Of a stretch of 64,000 nucleotides of DNA, positions 24,503-36,879 are shown one piece after another. The stretch comes from Scatophagus argus. Lineage: Eukaryota > Chordata > Actinopteri > Scatophagidae. Numbering within the stretch: position 1 is the stretch's first letter; each line of letters starts with the position of its first letter. Below the pieces are notes generated by a model, which was not told the DNA's origin, searched no databases, and saw only the letters and a list, made by a program, of their open reading frames with translations. The position numbers and the translations under genes are program-made. The DNA is taken from contig NC_058506.1 in NCBI RefSeq assembly GCF_020382885.2, positions 23,136,818 through 23,200,817 on the forward strand, read 5' to 3'.

Positions 24503-27500
24503 ATGGGACTAAGCCAAGCCTCCAACCTCACTCCAGACATCAGTTTGGCGGCAGCTGTAGTGGCAGCAATCAGTCATACCAACACATCGGGCATTTTGCC
24601 CACGTCGTCCCTCCCTCCATCATCCTGCAGCATTGATGAGTCCTACAAATACGTCTTCCTGCCTGTGTGTTACTCACTGACATTCCTCTTCAGTCTCACT
24701 CTCAACTCCGTGGTGTTGCTGCGCTCCTGCCGTCACCATGATGGTTGTTGTGGCGGTGGCGGGCGACGCTGGAACACCTCACTTATCTACATGGTGAACC
24801 TGGCCACCACCGATCTGATGTATGGTCTGTCGCTGCCCTTCCTAGTGGCAAGCTACATGCTGAGGGACCGCTGGGTGTTTGGGGACTTCATGTGCCGCCT
24901 TGTTCGCTTCCTCTTCTATTTTAACCTTTACTGCTCCATCTTCTTCCTCACCTGCATCTCTGTGCACAGGTAGGAAGCTCCAGAGGGTGAACACAGGTGC
25001 TTTTAGCTGATTCTTCTTCTGGTGGTTAAATGTCAGTCGCAAAAAAGACATGCTGCTTTGCTTTGTCTTGCTTTGGGAATTTTACTTCATTGGGTAAAGA
25101 ACAAAATGTGAAGAAATAACAGTGTTGACATTATATCAATGACGTTATGCCCATGTATGGTGTATCTACTGAAGTTAGCATCCTAACTAGCTAGCCACGA
25201 CCTGCCCCGTCTGTAATACCACTTTGTACCTCTGGAGGGAGATCTATACAAGATGAGAGTTCCCTGAGTTTCACAAAGCTTTCTTAGAGTTTAGTGTAAA
25301 ACAAATCATAAATCATCAATAAATAACCATAAAACCATCTTGAATTGTCCAGTAATGTGAACACTCAAAAGTCATTAACGCGGGAATCTTTCCTATCCAT
25401 ACCATCAATACTGTATGATGTAAACGCAGTATAAATGTGACATGTCCCCAGTGAAAAGTCATAGTCCTCATGAGCAGTTGAAATGTGGAAGACAGAATCA
25501 GAATTCCTTTATTTATAATCAGTAATCAATAATATGATTATTTATAATCAGAAAGACACTGAAACAAAGAATCTGCATTGTCTCAGTATCTCGGTTAAAC
25601 TTGTTCGAACAGGAATTTTTTGAACATAACCTAGAATGTGGATGATGAGTGATGTTCTACTACTGTAGGTACTGTCAACAACTTACACATTAGAACTGAT
25701 AAAGACCCTTTTCCATCCATTCTTCACATGTTTGTTCTTGTACTTTTGGTTTTGAAAAGACTAAAAAAGGCAGAACATTTCAAACTCGTTGTTCACAGAG
25801 TGTCTGTTGCTTATTATCCTGATTTTTAAGCTGTGGTCAGATTAGAGTAGATAAGTTCAGATTCAACTTTATATCACTATGCAGAGGTGCAAAGCCAATG
25901 AAATGCAGTCACTGTTTGAGTTTATCAAACAGTTCCTTTGGCCAAAATATCTCCTCAGTTCTCCTTGAAAACTCAGAAAGTATAGGTGCTTTAAAAATCT
26001 CCTCAGCTCACACTCATAACTGGAGACAAGTTTCCTATATGCCAGATGTTTCCAGATCTTACCAAAAGGTCTGTTGTCATGTCAAAGAAGTCCAAACTCG
26101 GTCTTTCTAGAGATTCTGTCTGAACCTTTGCGGTCATCTTGGGGGTCTGCTTATATACTTCCCTGGCAACGTTAATTTTTGACTATTCCTTTCATGTGCT
26201 TTTTGAACTTTGACTTGCTTAATGTATCACAGCTACACATGCTAACAAGGCTAATTCAGCAAGCTGACTCTCCTGACCTTTGAGCCAATCAAGATCTGAT
26301 GTAATGTTTGGAAAAGGGCAGAGTTAGCTGATTGGATTGACTTCAGAGCTGAGTGAGCTGGGTTTAAGTTCACACCAAGTTTCCTTCTTCTGTGTTCACA
26401 TTTTATCACACAAACCTACAATCTATATGCAGCTCACTGGCGACAAAACATCAGTATGGACATTAAGATTCAGGCTGGAAAGTCAACAACAGGCTTAAAC
26501 AAAGAATGGACTGTTGGACAGCTTTTCATTCAACTAAAAACATGAACAAGATGCATTTTAGAGGCGGCACCGTAGACAGACACAAATTCACTCCTGCTGA
26601 TGTGGACTGAGGCAGGAGGAAGAGCAGGGACACCAGAGGAACAGTTCCCATTTAACACTGAATGTACTGTCTCAGAGTGACGAAAGCTGTGAAACCACAC
26701 ATGATGAAAAGCAGTAATCAAATATTTAAAAGTAAGAGGTGTGAAGTCAGAATCCTGGTGACTAAGAAGAAGAACTTCTTTGTGAGCGGATGAGTATCTA
26801 AGATCCGAGTATTAACAGATCTCTGCTCAGCCTCTTCATCCACGGTGACGTGTGCAGCTGACATTTACCGTTAGTGCATGCAGTCATAAATGTTTCCTTT
26901 GGATAATTTTGTGTCTGTCTACCTTAAACAAACTGAAGGCAGAAAGTACCTTTACATGAATATTGGAAAATGATCCTCAAGGCACCTCATGATTATTCTT
27001 TTAAAAGCCTCTTTTTTCTTTACTCTGTCTCCAAAATGGTAGAGAAAATTCAGTTTCTGAATGTGATAAAACCTTTTGTTGTAGTCTGGAGTCTGTGTGT
27101 GTGAATATACTGAGCTCAAAATAAGCAGAAAAACCCTCAACTGAGCACCTGAGATTATTAAAGTGTCCGAAGTATTTTTTAGTTTTTAAATGGTGGATTG
27201 GAAGTGACCTCTGGGTGTCTGTCTGCAGGTACCTGGGGATCTGCCATCCAATGAGGACCATCACCCTGGAGAGCAAGCGGGTGGTGAAGGGGACCTGTGC
27301 ATTGGTGTGGGTGGTGGTGTTCGTCCTCACTTGCCCCATCTTCAGGTTTGCCCAGACAGGATATGTTCGTCGAGGAGGCAGTGGGGTTGTCGAGCCTGGG
27401 GGGGCAAGGCAAGGTGGGAACAATAGTGGATCTCAGTTGGAAGACCAGGAGGGATACGTGAACTGCTGGGATGATGCCATCGACAAGGAGTTTGCCGACT

Positions 27501-28144
27501 ACGTCCCCTACGGCATCGTCCTCCATCTGCTGGGCTTTTTTGTGCCCTTTGTCATCATTGCCTGGTGTTACTCTCAGGTGGTCAGGACAATATTCCAGAC
27601 CCTGCGCTCCGCTCCCAGTTCAATAGAGGGCGGAGAGGATGGACCAGTGGGAGATGGAGCAGCAGAAGGAGTTAGAGAGCGGGAGAGAACCTCAGTCTCC
27701 ATTTCTGGATCACAGTATTCACACTATATCCGTCGGCGACGGAAATCCATTAAGACCATTCTGACCATCACGCTTCTGTTTGCACTCTGTTTCCTGCCTT
27801 TCCATGTGACCCGAACGGTGTTCCTGCTTCTGAGGCGGGGGCAGCTCGGTGGTTGCAATGTTATGAAGACCGTTTCCATCTGCTACAAGGTCACCCGGCC
27901 GCTCGCCTCATGTAATGCCTGGCTCAATGCCCTCCTCTACTTCCTGACAGGGGATAAGGGTGCCTCCTGCTGCTGGCCAGCAGAACGTACTGTCCGCAGA
28001 GATCATTGGAATGGCTCCCTTTGGTGGCCACTGAAGATTCTGAAAAGAGAGGTAGTGGGTGAAGAGGACCAGGAGGCGGCCGAGAAGGTTGAAAGGGACG
28101 CGCACAATGAAAATGAGTCCAAGTCTTCAAGAGTCATCTTCTAG
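24503..28144 (+). CDS. P2Y-type nucleotide receptor (P2RY2/P2RY4-like GPCR)
   Basis: Two coding exons, 24503-24969 and 27229-28144, encode 460 aa with seven membrane segments. The intron (phase 2) splits the Arg codon of the HRY motif (residues 155-157) at the end of TM3. Seen: N-terminal NTS glycosylation site, TM2 Asp in NLATTDLMY, TM3 Cys131 in FMCRLVRFLFYFNLYCSI, extracellular-loop-2 Cys235, TM6 CFLPFHVTRT and TM7 YKVTRPLAS; the last two hold the basic residues that bind nucleotide phosphates in P2Y receptors. LTGDK after TM7 resembles P2RY4. Such receptors bind extracellular UTP/ATP-type ligands and couple to G proteins at the plasma membrane; the ligand here is inferred. TM7 reads LNALLY (residues 388-393) where relatives have LDPxLY, so the conserved Pro is gone. 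The 2.26-kb intron shows no other gene. AATAAA signals are at about 28544 and 28599. Confidence 0.9.
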
Positions 28145-29018
28145 ATGGTTTAGGTCCTGGTTTCTTAAAAACTGAAAATGACTGGTGAGGCAGCAGGAAA
28201 ACCTTCAGTAGTTCAACACAAAGCTACTCAGTAACACTGGATCTTCCATCTAAATTCAGAGAAAGTTTTAAATGAACCTCCAGAAAATCTGCCAAAGAAA
28301 ATGTGATTTAACAGACGTTTGAAACCCTTAAAAGAGCTCCAGTCAAATGAGGGAAAGCATTATGAAAATTATACACTTGTGAGTTTCATGTAGGAACACT
28401 AACACACATCCATCACATTGTGTTGCATTTTGCTTCCATCCAAACTTTTCCACCCCAGCCAAACCTTTTTTATACTTTCAAGTATACATAAATTAGAAAA
28501 TGTGCATTTTGATGGGAATGCACTGAATGATAGTAAACAATGCTTAATAAATGTTGGCTTACCGGAGTCAAATTCCTTGTTTGTACACACAAACTTGGCC
28601 AATAAAGCTGATTCTGATTCTTAACACCAAATCTGAAAAATTAAAAAAAGTCGATAAGAAATGCTTGACACTAATACAGCACAAACTGAAGACATGCTGA
28701 CAGTCTATGAAACAGGAAGTTTGTGAAAAAGAAAAAACTGTGGAGTCTGACAACATTTATTGAAATCAGCTGCCTTCAACAATCACGACTAATTCACCAA
28801 ATGCTCACATTAAATTTATTTTGCAATCAGAACGATTGAATTATTGTCTTCATGTCCTCAGAATACTGAACTGTGGCCTTCAACGAATTTCCTGAAATTA
28901 AAATCCCCTTTTGTCCCTGACGCTCTCAGTGTGAAGCACTTTGATTTGACATGCATGTATTAAGATTTTGGATTGAGATACGTGGACGTCTTCATGCTTT
29001 TAGGTGTGTCAGCGTTAT
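28145..29018. other. 3' UTR and flank of the P2Y gene
   Basis: Contains candidate polyadenylation hexamers (about 28544 and 28599). The second lies in CCAATAAAGCTGATTCTGATTC (28597-28619 region), which is also a retroposon-type tail of the same style as those at 39466-39510 and 40428-40462. No other gene seen. Confidence 0.5.
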
Positions 29019-29403
29019 TGAAAGCGGCTCATCCATCCATCCATCCATTTTCTATACCGCTTATCCGTCAGGGTCGCGGGGGAGCTGGAGCCTATCCCAG
29101 CTGACTACAGGCGAGAGGCGGGGTTCACCCTGGACTGGTCGCCAGTCAATCACAGGGCCAACACACAAAGACAAACAACCACACACTCTCACACTCACAC
29201 CTAGGGGGCAATTTAGAGTAGCCAATTAACCTAATGTGCATGTTTTTGGTATTGTGGGAGGAAGCCGGAGAACCCGGAGAAAACCCATGCAGGCACATGG
29301 AGAACATGCAAACTCCACATAGAAGGGCCCAGACCGGGATTCGAACCTGGAACCCTCTTGCTATGAGGCGACAGTGCTAACCACTGCACCTGAAAGTGGC
29401 TCA
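29019..29403 (-). mobile_element. tRNA-derived SINE with 13-bp target-site duplication
   Basis: Minus-strand SINE body at 29032-29390. Its head carries an RNA polymerase III B box, GGTTCGAATCC (complement of 29337-29347), and part of the A box. The 3' end reads GATAAGCGGTATAGAAAATG then GGAT repeats. Flanks TGAAAGCGGCTCA (29019-29031) and TGAAAGTGGCTCA (29391-29403) differ at one base and are the target-site duplication. About a dozen bases of the 5' end are missing relative to the copy at 54298. Related copies are at 42339-42652, 49490-49580 and 54298-54657. Confidence 0.9.
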
Positions 29404-30221
29404 ATGAAGCAAAATGAAATGACACGGTTTGCAGACTGCATACGATGTCCCATGATGGACACTATTTTCCCACAGTGCAAAGTGTATTATTTTGGTTTGG
29501 TTTTCTACTGGCCCTTAAACCAGACTCTGACACTTGGGGATGGATTTGACTGAGAGGTTTGTGTCTTTTTCTCATGTTAGTCCTGGAACATGTTGTTAAT
29601 AACACGTCATGTTACCAAGCTGCTCTGCGGTCTGCAACACGCTCAGGTTTCCTGTCACTCATTTTGACGATTAACTGGATTAAAGTCTGTTGGTGATGTC
29701 AGCTGTCTGTGTGTTCATGGTTTAATGTGTTCGCTTGTCATCAGAGCACATTTCTTTTGATCCACAACTCTTAATTCACACATTTCCATCTAAGTTAGAC
29801 ATTTTTCACAGTCTCGTTAATGGGCCAAAACTATTCAGACATCTGAATGTCAGTCTGCTGTCTGCTGTAAACACACAAATAATCCTTTGAAAATCTTTTA
29901 TAACAAGAATTTATTGAAATCAGTGAAGCAGATCAGAATAAGTGACAAATTCAGGACAGTCAGAACACAGCCAGTCACCATTTAATCAACATTCAATCAA
30001 CAGCAGATAATCAATACTGTGAGGTGACGGACAGAAGACAGTTAGCAGTGAGGTGTGTCCATTGGTCAAGTTTTAGTAAAAGCTGCTTTATGTCAGAAGA
30101 GATTAGTTACTACGATCATCATCAATCTCTATATCTCTACAAGTTCTATCATATTTATAAAATGTCCTACACTGTGTTATATTGTGGCGTTTTTTAAAAT
30201 TTTCTGTTAAATCTGTCATCA
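29404..30221. other. 3' flank of the FMO gene
   Basis: No coding exon. A minus-strand polyadenylation hexamer (plus TTTATT, 29910-29915) lies about 310 bp past the FMO stop, giving the likely 3' UTR. Confidence 0.5.
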
Positions 30222-33200
30222 TCAGTTGATCAGCTCCCACTCGGTGTCACTAATCAGCCTATAGTTGAGTCTGCGATATTCTTGGGGGTGTATTCTTCGC
30301 TGTCGCCAAACCTCTTCGTACAGGCTGCGAGTGACCGGCGGCAGCGGTGGGAAGCCAGCGATATGAGCCAGCGTCTGGCAGTAGTCCCACTGATCCTGCT
30401 GTATCATCAGCAGGTGGCGCTGCTGGACCCCCCGCTCCAACTTCTCCTGCAGCTCTTGCCGGACCTCGTGCTCCATCTGGGCCACAGGCGGCAAAGTGAC
30501 TGAGCCGTCCAACACGGCCAGGGCAAACTGGACCTGCAGAGACCAGACAGGAGAGCGTCACTTGGATGTCACTGATCTGAGATTATCTCAGCTCATCTTA
30601 TTAACGAGCAACACCGACACCCACCGTGAAACTGAACACTCACCTTCTTAATTATTTCACATTTACACTCAGAAGCTCGCAGAATAAAAACCACAAGACA
30701 GACAAACATCTGATAGAAAAGAGACTTAAAATGGTGAAAAAATGGTGGCTTGGATTAACCCCAACACCCATCCAGTCGAAGCCCTCCTTTCAGTTTTTTG
30801 ATGTTTGAGCGGCAGTGAAGCTAAAGGCAGCATCACCGTATTCAGGCTGGTGTTCCACAGGGCTTGACCGTTGGTCCCCTCCCATTACATGACAGACAAA
30901 TCAATGCAGCTCTGCGTCAAATCTCTGCTTTGGATAACTACAACTCTTCTCATCACCACCCAGCTGCTGCAAGAAAAGCTGATCCCGGTCGAGCTTGTGA
31001 TGACACTTACAGGACTGACTGTAATGACACCAGCTCTGTGTTTAAAGGACTTGTTTCCTCGGGATTCACTTTTTTCTTGATGTTTTTTAATTTAGATTTT
31101 TTGTGGAATGTAAATGTATTTGGTATTGTTTTGGATTTCTCTCTTCCTCGTTCTGTGTTCTCCCGCCTGTAAAACACTTTTTACCTTCTGATTTGTTAAA
31201 TTTGCTTCAGTTCAGCTCACCTGACAGTTGAAGGTGGGGAAGGGGCAGATCATCTTGCAGATGCTAATGAAGAATAGTGAGGGGAAGGCTGGGGGCATCA
31301 GGAAGCGGTACAGCGGAGACACCAGATGGTCCTGGATCTCCAGACCCAGCTGAGCCCCATCCAGGAACGGAAAACTGAAGTTGTAGCCCGTGCAGAACAT
31401 CAGAATATCAGCTGTGTCCACCGACCCGTCCTGGAAGAGGTCGTCTACATTTTAACATGTGGTTCAGTATTGTTTGTATGCAGAGCAGATGCAATAAAAG
31501 AAAGCAGGTCTAACCCAAACCCTGACAGATGTGCAGGAACAATCAGATCAGAGGAGTGATTTCAGAGAATTCCTTAGTTTTCTAGTGTTTATGTGTGTTC
31601 ATGTATTTTCTGTAAGGTTCAAACAAAATTCCAAACCTGTTGAACGTGTTGTGAACAGAACATCATGTTAATCAGGAAGTCAAAGTGAAATTAATGTAAA
31701 ATTCATCAACCAGGCATCAAATCAGTCAGGATTAACACAGGTGGAGGTGGAGGTGGATGGGTACAGATGGAGGTGGATGGGTACAGATGGAGGTGGATGG
31801 ATACAGGTGGAGGTGTATGGGTACAGATGGGGGCGGAGGTGGACGGGTACAGGTGGAGGACGATGGGTACAGGTGGGGGTGGAGGTGGACAGGTGGAGGT
31901 GGAGGTGGATGGGTACAGATGGAGGTGGATGGGTACAGATGGAGGTGGATGGATACAGGTGGAGGTGTATGGGTACAGATGGGGGCGGAGGTGGACGGGT
32001 ACAGGTGGAGGACGATGGGTACAGGTGGGGGTGGAGGTGGACAGGTGGAGGTGGAGGTGGATGGGTACAGATGGAGGTGGACGGGTACAGGTGGAGGTGG
32101 ATCGGTACAGACGGAGATGGAGGGGTACAGGTGGAGGTGGACGGGTACAGGTAGAGGTGGACGGGTACAGGTGGAGATGAAAGGGTACAGGTGGAGGTGG
32201 ATAAACAGGTATGGATGCTGTGAAAGTCATTCGTGTTGAGTCCACACAACCAAACAGGGTCAGACTTAATGCAGATCAGTGCTAATCTGACGGCAACCTG
32301 AAAGCGAAGACTGCCATCCTGGTCGACCGCCACCACTGGACTGGACTGTCGAATGCCAGGAGGAAGAGGAAAGGTGAAACGAGGAAGTCCGTGACTCAGA
32401 GTCACCTGGAGAGAAGAGACAATGTCAGAAAAAAATACACTGAAATCTGTCTCTTCTGTTGGCCTCTTTAACAAAGTGACACCTGCAAGAATTGCCTACA
32501 GGTGGCGCTACAGCAACACGTCTATTAGGTATCACTGGCTAGGGGGGGCACGCCTGCTCATCACAGTGCCCACATGACCAGTCGACCTAAGCTGCCTGTC
32601 TCTCTGGGCCATGTGTGTGTCTCCATGTGTGTGTGTGTGTGCATGTGGAGGGCCCAGTGGTTGGAAGGGGGATTCAAACCCAGAACCTTCATATTGCTGC
32701 CCGACATTAAAAACACATCTAAATGGTCCTGGTCCTGAGCCTGTCCAGACTGGGGTGTTCTCTACTGGCTGTTCTGTCAGTGATCTCGTTTTTCTGTAGG
32801 TCTCATTACTATCTGCTACGAAAGCAGAGAGGAGAGAGGAGTGAGGATGAGAACTGTCTGAGTCCTGATTTGAAAAATCAGGCGACTGAACTAAAAGGTT
32901 TGGTGTCAGGCGACATCGTCAGCGAGGTCGTCTGACACACCAGCTGTTACCTGAGCACCAACTTTGGCCAGCTCGATGGAGATGTCCAGTCCTGAAGCCT
33001 TGGCTCCCAGGACCACCACTGACTGACCCGAGAACGGCTCTGCGTACCTGTAGTCATGACTGTGGAGCACCTTTCCTACAAGCAGACAGCACTGACGTGA
33101 GCTTCATCAGAGCAGAGGCAGACAGGTTAGCTTAGCTTAGCACAAAGACTGGAAGCAGAGGGAAACTGTTAGTCTAACTGAACACTATCTTACCAACAAG

Positions 33201-34778
33201 CTGTGAGTTAAGTTATACTAAGCTAGGCTAAAGCTGATGAAGTTCTGGTCGAAATGTTGTGCACTGATTCTTAGTTTATTCAGTTGTGTCCAGTTTGTCT
33301 TTGGCTTTCAAGTCAGTTTCACGACATCACAGCAGTGACCACACAAGAATCAGACAAACTATGAACAGGAAGTGAAAATGACTAATGGCAGCAGGAACAC
33401 ATGAATCCTGGAGTCCACTGGTCCTGCTCAGATTTTTCTGGGACAGAAGCAGTCCTGAACAGGAAGTAGTTCTGATCAGACAGGACTGACTGGACCTTCT
33501 TCACCGTACTGACGTCACACAGGAATCAAACATGAAGCACTCGTTTCTACATACAGCAGCTACATAGTCAAAGGTCAGTCAGAATGTCTGACTGGTCAGC
33601 ATACGTGCACTGTACCTGTAAAGTTCTCTATCCCAGGTACGTCTGGGACGTGAGGGTTTGAGTAGTGCCTTCAAAACACACAGAGAACAAACATTACAAC
33701 ATACAAACAAACACCTGTGTTTATCTGTAGCAACAGGAAGTAATGACTGTAAAACACGACGAGACCGCCTCACCCCGAGCAGATGAAGACAGAGTCAAAG
33801 CACTCGGTCTTTTGACAACCTGATGAGTCAGATGATATCACTTCCCACACTGTCTTTGTCTCCTGCTCTTTGGTTGTCATGACAACAGGCATCACTTTTT
33901 CCACAGCTGTGTTGAACTGCCACAGGGAAGCAGAAGAGAAGAAGAAGAGTTTGACTGTCAGAGTGAGTTTGTTGAGCCTCATCATGACAGCTCCTCCCCC
34001 CAGCGAGGGTGACTCACCCTGATGTGGGGCCGGATGTTGTGGCTCTGACAGTACCTGTCCAGGTACCTCTGAACCTCCTGGTGGGGCAGAAAGCTCTTCA
34101 GGTGGTTCTCAAAGGGGAAATCTGGGAACATCATCACCTCCTTAGGCAGGTTGGTTCTGTTGGAGGAAGAGGATCAGGTCCGGCTAATACATTGATTGTT
34201 CGGTAGTGAGACATGTGGTCCCACTGAGCCAGAGGACAAAGTGTCTCCTTCACAGAGTTTGTTCAGTCCAACCAACAGTCCAAAGCTCAACATGATCACA
34301 AACACATTGAGAGGAAAAGCTTCACATCCAGCACACGTTTTTACAGGAGAAAACACCGAACGCATCATCAATACAGCTGATCAGGTACTGACTCGTGGAC
34401 TGATGGTTCAGCTGTGCTGTGTGAACTGCTGGGGAGTTTCATTTAGTCTTTACTCTACAAGTGTTAGTGTGTAAAGTCAGCTGTCAGACAAAAGTTGTAC
34501 TGAGCTAAAAAAAAAATACTCCCTCTGCAGGTGCTGGAGTACACACTGAAGGTACCTGGCACGTACCTGAGGTCTCGGTACATGCTGCTGTGTATCGGCT
34601 GGCCGTTGTCGTACGTCCCGACTCGTTCGTCGTAACACCAGGTGCCGCCGATGTTGTCGGTGAGCTCGAACACCACCGGGGGGGCGAAGGTATTCAGACG
34701 GGACAGGATGTGTCTCGCTGCACAGAGTCCCGCCGCTCCGGCACCGACCACCGCCACCCGCTGCAGCATCTTGGACAT
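30222..34778 (-). CDS. Flavin-containing monooxygenase, FMO GS-OX-like
   Basis: Eight minus-strand exons join in phase: 34567-34778, 34018-34156, 33774-33916, 33616-33668, 32951-33075, 32298-32405, 31221-31430 and 30222-30533, giving 433 aa. FAD-binding VAVVGAGAAG is at about residues 8-17, DLRTNLPKEVM near 70, the FMO signature FxGxxxHxxxY as FTGKVLHSHDY at 181-191, the NADPH-binding loop VLGAKASG at 204-211, and FCTGY at 272-276. Enzymes of this class use FAD, NADPH and oxygen to oxygenate soft nitrogen or sulphur centres. There is no C-terminal membrane anchor as in mammalian FMO1-5, in line with the shorter GS-OX/insect-like group. The start ATG is one base after a strong acceptor (CTTCCTGTCAG), implying a noncoding upstream exon (donor at 35248/35247). 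The substrate is unknown. No break seen. Confidence 0.93.
31738..32205 (+). repeat. G-rich minisatellite with a 152-bp duplication
   Basis: Tandem GGTGGAGGTGGA, GGGTACAGAT and GGGTACAGGT type units on the plus strand. The block starting at 31766 repeats at 31918, a period of 152 bp. The unit lengths keep several frames open (GTDGGGW or STSTCTRPPP reading), which is a by-product. It lies in intron 6 of the FMO gene, where the G-rich strand is the template strand. Confidence 0.93.
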
Positions 34779-35084
34779 CCTGACAGGAAGAAAGTGGCTG
34801 ATAAACAGGACAGCTGTGTCCAGGTGTCCCCCCTCTGTCCACAGAGACAGAGAGACAGACGGCTGTCCCTGCTCACCCAGCAGGCTACACGCACGTTTCG
34901 TGTAACTCATCATGTGGGCAGTCAGCAGTTACCAAATGCAGTTAAAAAGTACAACATCTCCCTCTAAATTGCAGTACAAGTATAAAAATCACCCCACACC
35001 TGTACTTCAGTGGAGTAATGGAGTCACTACAACCAACAACCTGCAGGTTGCTGCATGTCAAAATACACGCAGTCCTACAAGAAG

Positions 35085-35140
35085 TACACACACACACACA
35101 AATGAGAAAGTCAGAGATGTGTGTGTGTGTGTGTGTGTGT
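35085..35140. repeat. Facing CA and GT microsatellites
   Basis: A CA run (about 35085-35100) is followed after 18 bases by a GT run (35119-35140). The two are complementary, so the single strand can fold into a hairpin. Located in the probable intron between the noncoding exon and coding exon 1 of the FMO gene. Confidence 0.85.
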
Positions 35141-35247
35141 CAGTCTCCCTGCAGCCCCGACACACACAATCTGCTCACTTCACGCTGAATGAAAACTCAC
35201 AGCACACAGAGTCCACACATTTGATCTCAACGGGAAGAAAAACTCAC

Positions 35248-35312
35248 CTGAGGTCTCGTTAGCGGCTGAAATGCAGTCTGATTAAATCCTGCCGCATCAT
35301 CACTTAAATACT
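35248..35312 (-). promoter_or_regulatory. Probable FMO noncoding first exon and TATA-like promoter
   Basis: A strong minus-strand donor (ACCTCAG then GTGAG) ends an exon at 35248. About 55-60 bases upstream on the minus strand is TATTTAAG (complement of 35303-35310), a TATA-like box placed to start transcription near 35280. The pairing donor-acceptor leads directly to coding exon 1 at 34779. Inference from signals only. Confidence 0.45.
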
Positions 35313-35462
35313 ATGAGGTCAGCGAATGTGGCGACCTTGAACAGCCGCCGTTTAACCCATTAACGACCAACGACTCTGCACTAACTTGAAGCTCAAACAT
35401 TTGAACCAACTGACCGTTAAACTTTACTGAGCTGTCAGTCACCTGCTGTCATCACAAAATAA

Positions 35463-35500
35463 CCAACACCTGATCCTGATCCTGATCCTGATCCTGATCC
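35463..35500. repeat. CCTGAT hexanucleotide repeat
   Basis: Five to six tandem copies of CCTGAT upstream of the FMO gene. Confidence 0.85.
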
Positions 35501-35627
35501 TGAGTCCAAAAACACATCTGAACATCCAGCAGACTTGAGAAGAGACAGAAAACAGAAAAGAGAAAACAGAGAAGATCACAAAGTTCAACCAAAACTTTCC
35601 ACTCAGATTACGTGATGACCTCTGCTC

Positions 35628-36192
35628 CACACTCACACACACTCACATACACACTTTCTCTCTCACACACACTCACATACACACTTTCTCTCTCACACAC
35701 ACTCACACACACACTCACATACACACACACTCACATACACACTTTCTCTCTCACACACACTCACATACACACACACTCACATACACACACACACTCACAT
35801 ACACACTTTCTCTCTCACACACACTCACATACACACACACACTCACATACACACTTTCTCTCTCACACACACTCACATACACACACACTCACATACACAC
35901 TTTCTCTCTCACACACACTCACATACACACACACTCACATACACACACACACTCACATACACACTTTCTCTCTCACACACACTCACATACACACACACAC
36001 TCACATACACACTTTCTCTCTCACACACACTCACATACACACACACACTCACATACACACTTTCTCTCTCACACACACTCACACACACACTCACATACAC
36101 ACTTTCTCTCTCACACACACTCACATACACACACACTCACATACACACACACACTCACATACACACTTTCTCTCTCTCACACACACACACTG
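35628..36192. repeat. CA/CT composite minisatellite
   Basis: Units of ACACTCACATACACAC alternate with TTTCTCTCTCACAC for about 560 bp. Unit length varies around 30 bp with different numbers of ACACTCACATAC steps. The apparent long frames (HTHSHTH, CVYVSVCE) are artefacts of the repeat. It lies upstream of the FMO promoter. Confidence 0.95.
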
Positions 36193-36879
36193 AAACCTTT
36201 AATGATATAATTTAAGTAGGTATTTAGTTTGATTTGCAGTCAGCCCTCGACACCCACATCCTTGTCTCCTCTGTCCTCCATCCTTTCCTCTGTCCTCTGT
36301 CCTGTCAGCACTTTCACAGTCTGGAGGTTCAATAAAAACGTCTCTGTCTCTGATGTGTCCTTATCAGTCCAGTCACCTCCTGGGAAGCAAAACGTTTCTA
36401 AGAATCAGATTATCTCATTTACAGCATGTCTTCTGATGTGCCGCCATTAACACAGACAGGGAGACAGACGGGGAGACATACAGGTAAAAAGACAGGGAGA
36501 CAGAAGGAGAGACAGTGTCAAACTGCACTACATATTTAATAAAACAAACAGCAACTGCATTTCATAGGCCAAAGACAAGCATCTGTTTTTAACCTCTCAG
36601 AGTGTGTGACTCATTTGAAGACGGCTGGTGCATCCGGGGACAAGTGCTGCGTCCACAGATGGAGACAGCTGTCAGTGGCTCAGATTGTGTGCGTGTGCGT
36701 GTGCGCGGGGGGGGGGGGACACTGTGGAAAATGTCCACTCAATGTGAATACTGGACCAGCTTTTCATTTGAGTCCATACTGAGAGTTCAGGCGTCACAGT
36801 CTACATCTAAACGATGAAAATCAGAACTAGTCAAACCACAACAAGAGGACGTGAAGACAAACGTTGTGACCTCACGCTT

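Noticed and set aside
31706-32474. Long frames on both strands over the FMO intron 6 array
   Set aside because: Repeat artefact (STSTCTRPPP and GTDGGGW periodicity). Only 32298-32405 of this region is a real exon.
34464-34913. Longer FMO N-terminus starting upstream of 34778
   Set aside because: A clean acceptor lies one base before the ATG at 34778, and the FAD motif follows at the normal distance; upstream codons are intron.
35612-36193. 193-codon frame of HTHSHTH type and its minus-strand counterpart
   Set aside because: Simple CA/CT repeat with no splice or start context.
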